Assembly: GCA_002482885.1 (NCBI GenBank)
Contig: DLGW01000024.1
Coordinates: forward strand, 1 to 64,000
DNA length: 64,000 nucleotides
Direction: 5' to 3'
From: Flavobacteriaceae bacterium UBA7684
GTDB lineage: Bacteria; Bacteroidota; Bacteroidia; Flavobacteriales; Flavobacteriaceae
Under the pieces are notes generated by a model. The model saw only the letters and a list, made by a program, of their open reading frames with translations. It did no database searches and was not told the DNA's origin. Shown one piece after another: positions 1 through 8,630 of the stretch (positions are counted from its first letter, which is position 1; every line of letters begins with the position of its first letter). Both the position numbers and the translations under genes were made by a program.

Positions 1-214
1 TTAATAGTAATCAACAAACTTGCATAATGTAATTGAATTGTTAATTTTGTTGGTTGTTTATTAACACAGTACCTCACGCGATTCGCATTAGCGGTAGAGC
101 CATTGTTGGAGTTCTTTTTTATGAAATGATAATGGAATAAAAAAAACGACTGGCGAAAACGCGACCCCAATTTGCCTAAGTAAATTGGGGGAATGCCCAA
201 AAATGCGTAAAGGT
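1..214. other. Intergenic region with REP-like and hairpin sequence
   Basis: No gene is visible before the stop codon of the first PAP2 gene at 215. The stretch contains a GC-richer patch at about 75-105 (gcattagcggtagagc) that resembles a patch near 59580 (gcgttagcgggtgaagc). It also holds a 9-bp perfect hairpin, ccccaattt at 165-173 with aaattgggg at 182-190. The hairpin lies just downstream of the minus-strand PAP2 operon. It is not directly followed by a T run in that direction, so it is a weak terminator candidate. Confidence 0.4.
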
Positions 215-940
215 TTATTTCATCTGATAAATCATTCCCAAACCATACGTATTTTGATTGATGACTGGATAACTTAAAAATGAGGTTTGTTTGGACTGTT
301 TTTTACCAAAGTTAAACGGATTCCAATAGTATACTGCGGTGGCTATTCCAATTCCTAATCCTGCACCTGTGACTACGTCTCCAGCCCAATGACGGTTGTT
401 TGCCATGCGTAAAACACCAGTGGTTGTAGCAAAAAGATAGCCCGATGTGGCGTACCAAATATTGTTGTTTTTGTATTCTAAAAACAATAAGGTAGCGTTG
501 TTAAAGGCGGCTGTGGTATGCCCCGAAGGAAAGGAATTATTAGCAGTACCATCGGGTCTAAAATCATCAAATTGATTTTTGGTAAATAGAACTGTTGCGG
601 TTACTATGGCGTTGGAAATAAATCCATTGGCAAACATTTGTTTGTAGCCATTTTTGGATTCAAATCCTAAGGCATTGCCTAAAAATAGTTGGGCTACAGG
701 AATGTATTGACAATAGTCATCGGCTTTAAATTCGTGATGTTCTCCGAATATGTTTTGTACTTCGGTATGAATGCTTTTTTGAATGGATGGGTTTTTTAAA
801 ATGAGTCCCGTAGTGATTAAACTTAGGGGTAAAATCATTTTTTTGTAGCTGAATTTATCTTTGGCTGGAATGGTTAAACTGTCTTGTGCTTTTGCACAGC
901 AGGTAACAAGTACTAACAAAAATAAAAGGTACTTTTTCAT
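215..940 (-). CDS. PAP2-family membrane phosphatase (first of pair)
   Basis: This 241-residue protein has an N-terminal signal or membrane segment and the three PAP2 signature motifs: K-x6-RP (KNQFDDFRP), PSGH (SFPSGHTTAAF) and R-x5-H-x3-D (RMANNRHWAGD). The family removes phosphate from lipid phosphates such as phosphatidate or undecaprenyl pyrophosphate at the membrane. The substrate cannot be read from the sequence. It starts 3 bp after the stop of another PAP2 gene, so the two are probably one transcription unit. All motif residues are present, so the enzyme is probably active. Confidence 0.88.
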   Translation of the reverse strand: MKKYLLFLLVLVTCCAKAQDSLTIPAKDKFSYKKMILPLSLITTGLILKNPSIQKSIHTEVQNIFGEHHEFKADDYCQYIPVAQLFLGNALGFESKNGYKQMFANGFISNAIVTATVLFTKNQFDDFRPDGTANNSFPSGHTTAAFNNATLLFLEYKNNNIWYATSGYLFATTTGVLRMANNRHWAGDVVTGAGLGIGIATAVYYWNPFNFGKKQSKQTSFLSYPVINQNTYGLGMIYQMK

Positions 941-943
941 GTA

Positions 944-1966
944 TTAAAATTTAACCGCTACGCCAAGCATATTAAAATCATAATATTTGGATGCGGTATA
1001 ATTTATTTTATAGTTTGATTTTAGGGCTCCCTGTTTTTTGGTTTCTGTAAATCTATTATTTGCAATTGATTTTCCTATAAAATATCCCATAAAAATGGCT
1101 AACGGATAGTCGGATACCCAATGCACTTGACTTTGTATCATTTGAAGACTCATGCCTGTTAAAGCAGCATATCCTACAGGTTTTATCCACTTGTATTCGG
1201 GGTAATTGGTGGTGATTACCGTTAATGCCGCCATAATAGTAGTTAAATGCCCCGAAGGCATGGCGTCGTAATACGGTGTGTTTTTAGCGTAAGCAGCAAA
1301 GCTAGGAAAAGGACTCCATTCACCAGCAGGGTGTCCGTTTTTGACAGCTATGAAAGGACTTTCTCTTCCGGTCATTCTTTTGATGGGTTGTACAAAAAGC
1401 CCCGAAACGGCTATACTTTCCATTAGTCCGCTGGCGGTAGCTTGCGCTCTGTAATCGTCTTTAATTAAACCGTAGGTAATAAAACCTGCACTCAATACAA
1501 TTACGGTGGTTCCGTTACCAATTAAATATAAGCCTGCGCCTAGGTTTTTCGGAATGTTTTCTAAAGGTCCAAATTTTCCGTAATGATTGGCGGCACTCAT
1601 ACCGTTTTGTTGTGCCAAAGCTCTGGATTCGTCGGTAACCTGTTGGTCTATGGGAATTAGGGCTACTGTAGAAACTAATGAACCGGCTAAATACCAAGCG
1701 TGGTCTTTGGCTACAAAATTTTTATTGGTAGCTATAAAATCTTTAGGAATTCTGGTAAACATTTCTTTCCAACTGGGTTTGGAATAGGTGCGTGAACTCC
1801 CGTTTGGAAATAAATATTCTTGTGTTGGTTTAGTTGGAATGATTTGGTTTTGAACTAAATAAAGGCTGTCTGTAGATTGTGCCCAAAAGCTTTTTGTGGG
1901 TACAATAAACGCAATGATGATATACAGGATGTGTTTTTTTACAGTCTTGAATATGTTAAATATCAT
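944..1966 (-). CDS. PAP2-family phosphatase (second of pair)
   Basis: This 340-residue protein has a hydrophobic N-terminus (residues ~10-30) ending in a plausible signal-peptidase site (SFWAQ). PAP2-type motifs are present: a degenerate first motif (KRMTGRESP), MPSGHLTT with the catalytic His, and QVHWVSDYP as the H-x3-D motif. It is the upstream gene of a minus-strand pair with the PAP2 gene ending at 215. The two are distinct in sequence and length, so this is not a recent duplication. Roles in lipid A modification, undecaprenyl-pyrophosphate recycling or phosphate scavenging are all possible. uppP, a different undecaprenyl pyrophosphatase family, lies 1.5 kb away. Confidence 0.83.
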   Translation of the reverse strand: MIFNIFKTVKKHILYIIIAFIVPTKSFWAQSTDSLYLVQNQIIPTKPTQEYLFPNGSSRTYSKPSWKEMFTRIPKDFIATNKNFVAKDHAWYLAGSLVSTVALIPIDQQVTDESRALAQQNGMSAANHYGKFGPLENIPKNLGAGLYLIGNGTTVIVLSAGFITYGLIKDDYRAQATASGLMESIAVSGLFVQPIKRMTGRESPFIAVKNGHPAGEWSPFPSFAAYAKNTPYYDAMPSGHLTTIMAALTVITTNYPEYKWIKPVGYAALTGMSLQMIQSQVHWVSDYPLAIFMGYFIGKSIANNRFTETKKQGALKSNYKINYTASKYYDFNMLGVAVKF

Positions 1967-2164
1967 TTTTAAACAGGTGTTATTGTGGACAAATTTAAAA
2001 TTATTCTTAAAAGACCATCATTTAAATGATTTTGTTTTACACATTTGACATTAATCATAGATTGATTAAGGGATTTACAGTTAAATATGTTCTGTGAATA
2101 CCTATAAAAAGGGGCTTATTGTTATAAACTGAAAACTTTAGTGAACAAACCGAATTTCTTTTTT

Positions 2165-2172
2165 TATTTTTG
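2165..2172 (+). promoter_or_regulatory. -7 promoter element of ftsX
   Basis: TATTTTTG matches the Bacteroidetes TAnnTTTG -7 element and lies 22 bp before the ATG at 2195. It sits inside the longer possible reading frame that opens at 2141, so translation should start at 2195. I see no clear TTG -33 partner. Confidence 0.6.
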
Positions 2173-2194
2173 GCGTACAAATCAACAAATTATT

Positions 2195-3070
2195 ATGAGT
2201 CCTAATATTGATCAATATCAACGCAGACGCTTGATATCTTCTTATTTTTCGGTAGTTTTAAGTATCTTTTTAGTACTTTTTTTATTGGGATCACTGGGTT
2301 TTTTTGTGATTCATTCCAATCGTTTGTCGGAAAGATTTAAAGAAGAAATTGCGGTTTCGGTATATTTTCATAATAACGTAAGTAAAGAAAAGATTGAGAT
2401 TTTTCAGGAATTGCTAAAGCAAAAGGATTACGTTAAGGACATTGTTTTTCTTTCTAAAGAGCAAGCCGCTAAAGAACACAAGGATATTATAGGAGAAGAT
2501 TTTATGGCGTTTTTAGGATATAATCCGTTGCAGAATTCTATGGATGTGTATTTTAAAAGTAATTATGTGGCAGGTAATAAAATAGCTGAATTGGCTAAAC
2601 AATTAAAGGCAGATGAGTTGGTTTCGGATGTGGTTTATGATAAAGAATTGGTGGAACTAGTGAATCAAAATGTTAAGAAAGTCAGTTTTTGGATTTTGTT
2701 AGTTAGTAGCATGTTGGCTATAATTGCGGTTTTGTTGATTAACAGTTCTATGCGATTGTCTATTTATGCCAAAAGATTTATTATAAAAACCATGCAATTG
2801 GTTGGGGCTACAAAGTCTTTTATTCGTAGACCGTTTATTTGGCAAAGTATTAAGTTGGGATTGATAGGTGCGGTTTTGGCTTGCTTAACTTTATTGGGTC
2901 TTCTTTATTATTTAGATTCTATTTTGCCAGGTTTAGAACTATTAGCAGATATGCAAATTGTTGGTGTTGTAATGTTGGGAGTGGTTATCTCGAGTGTTTT
3001 AATTACTTGGTTCAGTACCTTTTTTGCTACCCAGCGTTTCTTGAATTTAAGAACGGGAGATTTGTATTAG
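2195..3070 (+). CDS. ftsX: Cell division protein FtsX
   Basis: This 291-residue ABC-type permease subunit of the FtsEX complex links cytoplasmic ATP hydrolysis to peptidoglycan hydrolase activation at the septum. One membrane segment lies at residues ~20-45, followed by a periplasmic loop. Three more segments in the C-terminal half carry an FtsX-type core (SSMRLSIYAKRFIIKTMQLVGAT). A start 18 codons upstream (2141) is possible, but a TAnnTTTG promoter element lies inside that extension, so 2195 is preferred. It heads a run ftsX-DUF3098-uppP-truB. Its partner ftsE is not here but at 31902-32585. Confidence 0.93.
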   Translation: MSPNIDQYQRRRLISSYFSVVLSIFLVLFLLGSLGFFVIHSNRLSERFKEEIAVSVYFHNNVSKEKIEIFQELLKQKDYVKDIVFLSKEQAAKEHKDIIGEDFMAFLGYNPLQNSMDVYFKSNYVAGNKIAELAKQLKADELVSDVVYDKELVELVNQNVKKVSFWILLVSSMLAIIAVLLINSSMRLSIYAKRFIIKTMQLVGATKSFIRRPFIWQSIKLGLIGAVLACLTLLGLLYYLDSILPGLELLADMQIVGVVMLGVVISSVLITWFSTFFATQRFLNLRTGDLY

Positions 3071-3104
3071 GTGTTAGTTTTTGGTTTTTAGGTTAAAGGT
3101 TTTT

Positions 3105-3132
3105 ACCCAACACCCAACACCCAACACCCAAA
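3105..3132. repeat. Tandem 7-bp repeat between ftsX and the DUF3098 gene
   Basis: Four consecutive copies of acccaac (the last one acccaaa) fill the gap between ftsX and the next gene. They are intergenic if the DUF3098 start is at 3156. They form a short microsatellite-like array that could vary in copy number. Confidence 0.8.
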
Positions 3133-3155
3133 ATTTAAAAAATAATATTTCAACT

Positions 3156-3386
3156 ATGAACAATCAACCAAGTCGTGAATTCTTATTCGATAAAAAGAAA
3201 TATAAAATCCTAATCATAGGATTATTAGTCATTGTTTTTGGTTTTATTTTAATGAGTGGCGGGGGTAGTGACAATCCTAATGTTTTTAATCCTGATGTGT
3301 TTAATTTCCGAAGAATTCGTTTAGCGCCAACGGTAGTTTTATCTGGTTTTGGTATTTGTATTTATGCGATTCTTAAAAGAAAATAA
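3156..3386 (+). CDS. DUF3098 small membrane protein
   Basis: This 76-residue protein has two predicted membrane helices (KILIIGLLVIVFGFILM and a C-terminal one ending in LKRK) and a short GGGSDNP loop. It matches the Bacteroidetes DUF3098 family, which sits between ftsX and uppP in many members. No function is established. The reading frame is open back to 3081, but that part is tandem-repeat sequence and junk-like, so the ATG at 3156 is chosen. Confidence 0.8.
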   Translation: MNNQPSREFLFDKKKYKILIIGLLVIVFGFILMSGGGSDNPNVFNPDVFNFRRIRLAPTVVLSGFGICIYAILKRK

Positions 3387-3415
3387 TCCCTTTTTATAAC
3401 AAACAAAAAATCCTT

Positions 3416-4201
3416 ATGAATATAATTGAAGCTGTTGTATTGGCTATTATTGAAGGAATTACGGAGTTCTTACCCGTTTCTTCTACAGGTCATATGATTA
3501 TAGCCTCTTCCTTTTTTGGAATTGCTCAAGAAGATTTTACCAAGTTATTTACCATTGCCATACAGCTTGGAACCATACTATCGGTTTTGGTGTTGTATTT
3601 TAAAAGATTTTTTCAATCGGTTGATTTCTATTTAAAGCTAGGAGTGGCATTTATTCCTGCCGCGGTTTTTGGTGTGTTGTTGAATGATTTTATTGATGGT
3701 TTGTTAGAAAGTCCGGTAACCGTTGCGGTTTCATTGGTTATTGGAGGGGTCATTTTATTAAAAGTAGACGAGTGGTTTAAAGGAAGTGCTGATACTCAAA
3801 TTACTTATGTTACGGCCTTAAAAATAGGATTGTTTCAGTGTTTGGCCATGATTCCTGGAGTTTCTCGTAGTGGAGCTAGCATTGTAGGAGGGATGTCTCA
3901 AAAATTATCCAGAACTACTGCCGCAGAATTTTCATTCTTTTTAGCCATTCCTACCATGTTAGGAGCTACAGCTAAAAAAGCTTGGGATTATTATGAGGCA
4001 GGATTAGTGTTAAGCTCTGAACAAATCAATTTATTGATTATTGGTAACGTGGTTGGTTTTGTGGTAGCTGTAATTGCTATCCGTTCTTTTATTGGGTTTT
4101 TAAGTAAAAATGGATTTAAGGTTTTTGGTTATTATAGAATTGTAGTAGGAGTAGCCTTATTAATCATACACTTTTTTATTAGACCACTTACCCTTATTTA
4201 A
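3416..4201 (+). CDS. uppP: Undecaprenyl-diphosphatase UppP (BacA)
   Basis: This 261-residue multi-spanning membrane enzyme dephosphorylates undecaprenyl pyrophosphate so that the carrier can be re-used in peptidoglycan and polysaccharide synthesis. Both family signatures are present: EGITEFLPVSSTGH at residues 13-26 and PGVSRSGASIVGG near residue 145. The length is normal for the family. Its TAA stop overlaps the ATG of truB by one base, so the two genes are translationally coupled. Confidence 0.96.
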   Translation: MNIIEAVVLAIIEGITEFLPVSSTGHMIIASSFFGIAQEDFTKLFTIAIQLGTILSVLVLYFKRFFQSVDFYLKLGVAFIPAAVFGVLLNDFIDGLLESPVTVAVSLVIGGVILLKVDEWFKGSADTQITYVTALKIGLFQCLAMIPGVSRSGASIVGGMSQKLSRTTAAEFSFFLAIPTMLGATAKKAWDYYEAGLVLSSEQINLLIIGNVVGFVVAVIAIRSFIGFLSKNGFKVFGYYRIVVGVALLIIHFFIRPLTLI

Positions 4202-4905
4202 TGTTAACGGCTCAGGATTATTTAGAAGGTCAAATTATACTTTTAGACAAGCCTTTAACTTGGTCTTCTTTTCAGGCGGTTAATAAATTAAAATATTCTT
4301 TAAAAAAGACGTACGATCTTCCTAAGAAATTTAAAATCGGACACGCAGGCACCTTAGATCCCTTAGCTAGTGGGCTTTTAGTGATTTGCACTGGAAAAGC
4401 CACCAAACAAATAGAGTCTTTACAAGGCATGCCTAAAGAATATACAGGTACTTTTTTTGTAGGAGCCACTACGCCTTCGTATGATTTAGAAACTCAAATC
4501 AATCAGACTTTTCCAACAGCACATATCTCGACTGAATTAATTCAAAAAACTGTAGAACAATTTTTAGGAGAAATCGATCAAAAACCGCCTATTTTTTCAG
4601 CCATTAAAAAAGAAGGCAAGCGTTTGTATGAGCATGCCCGAAACGGAGAAGAAGTAGAAATTGCCTCGCGAAAAACTACGATTTACGAATTCGAAATTAC
4701 CCGAATAGCTTTGCCCGAAATAGATTTTAGAATCGTGTGTAGTAAAGGAACTTACATCCGTTCTATAGCTTATGATTTTGGAATTGCCTTACAATCAGGG
4801 GCGCACTTAACCGCACTCCGACGTACTAAGATTGGTGATTTTAAGGTAGAAAATGCTTTTCAAATCTCGGATTTTTCAGATTCCGAAAACCCTAAAGCGG
4901 ATTAA
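4201..4905 (+). CDS. truB: tRNA pseudouridine(55) synthase TruB
   Basis: This 234-residue enzyme makes pseudouridine-55 in the T loop of tRNAs. The catalytic motif GHAGTLDPLASGLL is present with the active-site Asp at residue 53. The KPxxWSSF motif lies near the start and the SKGTYIRS motif in the second half. It is the last gene of the ftsX-DUF3098-uppP-truB run, and its ATG overlaps the uppP stop. It lacks a long C-terminal PUA domain, as is usual for the shorter Bacteroidetes versions. Confidence 0.96.
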   Translation: MLTAQDYLEGQIILLDKPLTWSSFQAVNKLKYSLKKTYDLPKKFKIGHAGTLDPLASGLLVICTGKATKQIESLQGMPKEYTGTFFVGATTPSYDLETQINQTFPTAHISTELIQKTVEQFLGEIDQKPPIFSAIKKEGKRLYEHARNGEEVEIASRKTTIYEFEITRIALPEIDFRIVCSKGTYIRSIAYDFGIALQSGAHLTALRRTKIGDFKVENAFQISDFSDSENPKAD

Positions 4906-4947
4906 AAATAAATTCTTAATAAAAGGATTCTAGTTCAGATTGAATTT

Positions 4948-5391
4948 CTATTTACAGATAGATTTTAATTCATTTCTCTCTATCAGTTTGATTATTTCTG
5001 ATTTATTTAGTAGACCACAGGTATATATTTCTATAATGGGATTTTTATCAATAATGGATTTATATAAAACTTCTATATCTGGAACCTCTTTAAAACTGGC
5101 ATATTCATCGTAGGTGTATTTTAAGAACGCTACATTTCTATTTATTCCTCTTTTATCTAATAGATATCCGTTTGTTAATTTTTCAGGATAGGTGAATTTT
5201 CCGTTTATTTTTAAATCTGACATGTGAGGGTATGAAACAATTTCAGTTTTAGTATTGTTTAATAAAACGGGGACTAAGTAAGTATAGTCCCCATTTGTTT
5301 TATAGATAATAGTTTGTTTCATTTTATGTGTGCTTTTTTCTTGTTTTACACCACAAGAAAAAACAATTAATAACAATGCAAGAAAGCGCAT
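4948..5391 (-). CDS. Small lipoprotein coupled to the C10 protease gene
   Basis: This 147-residue protein has a lipoprotein signal (LLLIVFSC, with Cys about residue 13). I do not recognise the mature domain. Its ATG overlaps the TAA of the upstream C10 protease gene by one base (TAATG), so the two are co-translated. In streptococci and Bacteroides, C10 proteases have an adjacent small inhibitor gene (Spi; the Bfi lipoproteins). By position and lipoprotein nature this could be such an inhibitor, but I see no sequence proof. The exact role is unassigned. Confidence 0.7.
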   Translation of the reverse strand: MRFLALLLIVFSCGVKQEKSTHKMKQTIIYKTNGDYTYLVPVLLNNTKTEIVSYPHMSDLKINGKFTYPEKLTNGYLLDKRGINRNVAFLKYTYDEYASFKEVPDIEVLYKSIIDKNPIIEIYTCGLLNKSEIIKLIERNELKSICK

Positions 5392-7955
5392 TATTTAATA
5401 ATCTTTTTAGTTACAATTCCTTTTGCCGATTTAAGGCTTACTAAATATATTCCGGTAGACCAATTTGTGGTATTAATGGTAAATGAACTATTCGAAACAT
5501 TTTCTTTTAATAGTTGATTGCCTAAAGCATTATGCACAATAATTTCATTGATATCTGCATTTGAAGATTGTATTTTAAGTTCGTTTACTACAGGATTTGG
5601 ATAAATACTTATCCCGTTTAAAAATTCGTGATCAGAAACACCTAAAGGAGTAATGTCTGTTAATGATGATTCTATGGAATATGTTCCTGTACTACCTGTA
5701 AAATATGGAGATACTTTTATGTAAATTAAATCTGCATTTTCTACAGCTAATTCTGATAACGTATCATCATAAACTTCAGACCATTCTTGTCCGTCAAACG
5801 AGTACGTAAACATGGCGTCAAGTGTATAATTAGCAGAGTCGGTGTATAAGTCTTTAAGATTTATTGAAACACTGTACTTTTTATTCTTATCTAAATCTAT
5901 CTTGTAATAATCATAGTCCACACCAGTATGGCAGTTGGCATTCGCAGCGTTGTAAATAAAAGTATCTCCTTGTATTTCTGGTTCGCCTGTTGTGGCATTT
6001 TCAATATCGTTATTAGGCTCGTATTCGTCTGGAGCTAATCCGTCTAAACTTACAATTACTTTTGAAGGATTTGAAAAACTAGCAGCTCCTGCTAAATACA
6101 CATCGTCATTAGAATCTATATAGGCGAGTGCAAATTCATAACTTCCGGGTTCGGCAACGATTGCTTGTGTTGTGAAATTTAACACTTTACTTCTGCCGGC
6201 TCTTAAGCCTGCCGATTCAATGATGTTGTCAAAAGAATCTACAAAGTCTCCGGCTTTGTTATAAATAATTACTGCGTATTGTCCAGTAAATGTTGTGGTT
6301 CCGGTATTTTTAACGGTTACGGTTACGGTTGCTGGTTGATTTTTAATTAAATAAGGACTTGGTTCTACCACTAATTCAGAGCTTAATACGATTGGGCTAG
6401 AATTGATTACTTGTAAGTTAGCCGTATTTTCTGTTTGATCAGTTGAATCTACCCTGTCCCAAATACCTCCTAATGGTCTGTATAATAAAGACAACGTATA
6501 ATCTCCTGGAAAAACCATCTCTAAAAATTCTGTTTGAAATAAATACGGGTCTTCAAAAGTAGAGTCGGCAGGTAGTTCTATGCCTTGTATAATCGTCACA
6601 TGAGTTACAAAATTACCTTCAGCATCAAATACCCCAACCGATAAATCTCCTACGAAATTTTCGGTTCCGTAATTGGTGATATTTCCTGAGACTGAAAAAG
6701 GAGCTTCAAATTCAATCACTTCGTCAGAGGTTGACAAAGCTCCATTAATGGCTAAATTGACTTTTTGAGAGCCGATAAGTGGTTGTACCCCAACAACGGC
6801 TTGGTGTCCGCTGGTAAAACCTCCATCTCCTCCACCTGTTCCTAAACTCTCTGGATCAAACGAATTAATGTTGAAATATCCATCTGATTGACCTCCCCAG
6901 CCCCAATTGATATGAAAGAAATTATTTTTATCAACGCCATCACATACAAAAGCATGACCACCCCCGCCACCAAAACCAGCGTATAATATTGGGCGTCCTG
7001 CACTCAACTCTGTTTTTAGCAGATTTACCCACTGTGTATCGGTGTAATTTTCTCTTTCTAAACCTTTAATGGTTTCAGGATTATACCCAAAATAAGTTTT
7101 TAATGCGTATTCAGAGCAATGTGGTACAGGCGTATTGCTTTCCACAACGTAAGCTCCACTTCCTCCATTTGCTGCAACATCATAAGACATTTCAACACTT
7201 ACTCCAATATCATACATCAACCTTGCTACTGCTTCATTTTGTTGATTTACCTCATCAGGCATTTGATCCCATAAATACTGATTGTTTGAAAAATTAGTGG
7301 ATATCGCTCCATACTTTGGATGGTCGTATGAGTAAAAACCAGTTCCTGATGGCGGAAAATTCCAAAACTTCATCACTTGTGCCATTGCTGTTGCTACACA
7401 ACCCGTAACAGTTCTTTCTCCAACATTGTAATCATACGGACACAAATCATTATAATAAGGTGATTGATTCCATTTTGTGGTCATTAAAGGCGCAACCGCT
7501 GCAGAGGTTTCATAAGCATTTTGAATGTCGGCTCCTTTGCCAGAAATAGTTGACCATTTTGCTTTTGTTTTTTTACTTGCTTTTATTTTATTTTTTACTA
7601 CATAATTAATTTTACTTTCATATTCTCCCAACCAAGCTACTACGCTTTGTGGTAATTCTTTTTGCTTGAATTCCCCACTTAAGCTGTAACCTAAAACTGG
7701 GTCTATATCATCATCTCCAGCAATCAGGATAAATCCTCCAGATTTGATCGCAAAAACATAATAATATACGGAAGAGTCTGAATTCTTTTTTGATGAAATT
7801 AAACTTAAATCAGAAAGTTTTAAATCAATTAAAGGTGATACTCTTGAAGATAAAAAATAAATAGCTGTTTTTTTTGCAGTTATTTCATTTACTGGGTTAG
7901 CAAAAATTGAAAAACTAATCAGTAATAAAATCAGAAGGAAGATATTTTTTTTCAT
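5391..7955 (-). CDS. Secreted C10 (streptopain-type) cysteine protease with T9SS sorting domain
   Basis: The protein has 854 residues. A signal peptide (1-19) is followed by a Spi-like inhibitory propeptide (to ~150) and a papain-fold C10 catalytic domain. Cys186 lies in TVTGCVATAMAQ and His334 in GGGGHAFVCDG, followed by the HINWGWGG signature near 348-355. Then come beta-sandwich modules (~390-620), a pre-peptidase C-terminal-like domain (DEYEPNND near 640) and a T9SS type A sorting domain in the last ~75 residues, ending KKIIK. It should be secreted by T9SS and either released or anchored. The catalytic pair is intact. An overlapping lipoprotein gene follows. Confidence 0.92.
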   Translation of the reverse strand: MKKNIFLLILLLISFSIFANPVNEITAKKTAIYFLSSRVSPLIDLKLSDLSLISSKKNSDSSVYYYVFAIKSGGFILIAGDDDIDPVLGYSLSGEFKQKELPQSVVAWLGEYESKINYVVKNKIKASKKTKAKWSTISGKGADIQNAYETSAAVAPLMTTKWNQSPYYNDLCPYDYNVGERTVTGCVATAMAQVMKFWNFPPSGTGFYSYDHPKYGAISTNFSNNQYLWDQMPDEVNQQNEAVARLMYDIGVSVEMSYDVAANGGSGAYVVESNTPVPHCSEYALKTYFGYNPETIKGLERENYTDTQWVNLLKTELSAGRPILYAGFGGGGGHAFVCDGVDKNNFFHINWGWGGQSDGYFNINSFDPESLGTGGGDGGFTSGHQAVVGVQPLIGSQKVNLAINGALSTSDEVIEFEAPFSVSGNITNYGTENFVGDLSVGVFDAEGNFVTHVTIIQGIELPADSTFEDPYLFQTEFLEMVFPGDYTLSLLYRPLGGIWDRVDSTDQTENTANLQVINSSPIVLSSELVVEPSPYLIKNQPATVTVTVKNTGTTTFTGQYAVIIYNKAGDFVDSFDNIIESAGLRAGRSKVLNFTTQAIVAEPGSYEFALAYIDSNDDVYLAGAASFSNPSKVIVSLDGLAPDEYEPNNDIENATTGEPEIQGDTFIYNAANANCHTGVDYDYYKIDLDKNKKYSVSINLKDLYTDSANYTLDAMFTYSFDGQEWSEVYDDTLSELAVENADLIYIKVSPYFTGSTGTYSIESSLTDITPLGVSDHEFLNGISIYPNPVVNELKIQSSNADINEIIVHNALGNQLLKENVSNSSFTINTTNWSTGIYLVSLKSAKGIVTKKIIK

Positions 7956-8018
7956 AACTAGAAATTTATCTAAAAATAAAAAAAATATTATTGAAATGTT
8001 AAAAATATTAACAAAAAT

Positions 8019-8537
8019 CTAAAAATAGACTCTTACAAATGGCATCAACGCGGTTCTGTAAATGCTTTTCTCTTCGTTAAATAAAAGATTGTAACGAACC
8101 CCCATGGTAACGCCGTTGCTATGGTAACCCACGCCTAAGAATAGTCCAGTTACCCAAAACGAATCGTTGTATACGGGATTTTTTAAAGTAGTTTCTACTA
8201 AAGTTTGTTCTAACTCTGTAGAAAATTGAATGTTCTCTATAGGATTAAATAATCCAATTAAACTTACCCCATACATGTTAGTCGTGTAAATCTGCTTTAG
8301 ATTGATGTGGCTGTAACTGATTCCTGTTCCTGCAGACACGTATTTGTTGAATTCGTAAATACCACTAGGCGCAAGGGTAAAGCTAGAATAACCAGTTCCA
8401 AAATCTAAACCAGCATAACCACCCCATTTAACATTACTCCAAAAATTTGCGCTCTCTTGAGCCTGCATTTTTAACGATATCACAAAAAACAAGGCGAATA
8501 CCAAAGGATTTTTTAAAAAGCTATATTTTACTAACAT
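8019..8537 (-). CDS. Small outer-membrane-barrel-like protein upstream of sucA
   Basis: This 172-residue protein has a signal peptide ending near MQAQ. Alternating aromatic and polar beta-strand segments continue to a C-terminal aromatic (RVYF), as in small outer-membrane barrels. It is divergent from sucA. As I recall, related small proteins beside sucA in flavobacteria have carried the label 'alpha-ketoglutarate decarboxylase'. Nothing in this sequence supports an enzyme of that kind, and the label was probably borrowed from the neighbour. Function unknown. Confidence 0.7.
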   Translation of the reverse strand: MLVKYSFLKNPLVFALFFVISLKMQAQESANFWSNVKWGGYAGLDFGTGYSSFTLAPSGIYEFNKYVSAGTGISYSHINLKQIYTTNMYGVSLIGLFNPIENIQFSTELEQTLVETTLKNPVYNDSFWVTGLFLGVGYHSNGVTMGVRYNLLFNEEKSIYRTALMPFVRVYF

Positions 8538-8597
8538 TTTGTGAAAGGTGTAACATATTTAGCTTGTAAAATTAAATATTCTATAGGGTAATTTGCT

Positions 8598-8605
8598 TAT
8601 TTTTG
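8598..8605 (+). promoter_or_regulatory. -7 promoter element of sucA
   Basis: TATTTTTG matches TAnnTTTG and lies 25 bp before the sucA ATG at 8631. I see no convincing -33 TTG at the usual spacing. Confidence 0.5.
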
Positions 8606-8630
8606 GCATTAATTTTTTTAGATACAAGTA

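Noticed and set aside
1587..1787. Plus-strand open frame inside the second PAP2 gene
   Set aside because: It is antisense to a well-supported gene, has no family resemblance and no promoter element. The same applies to the other short antisense frames in sucA, sucB, dnaX, prfC and lysS.
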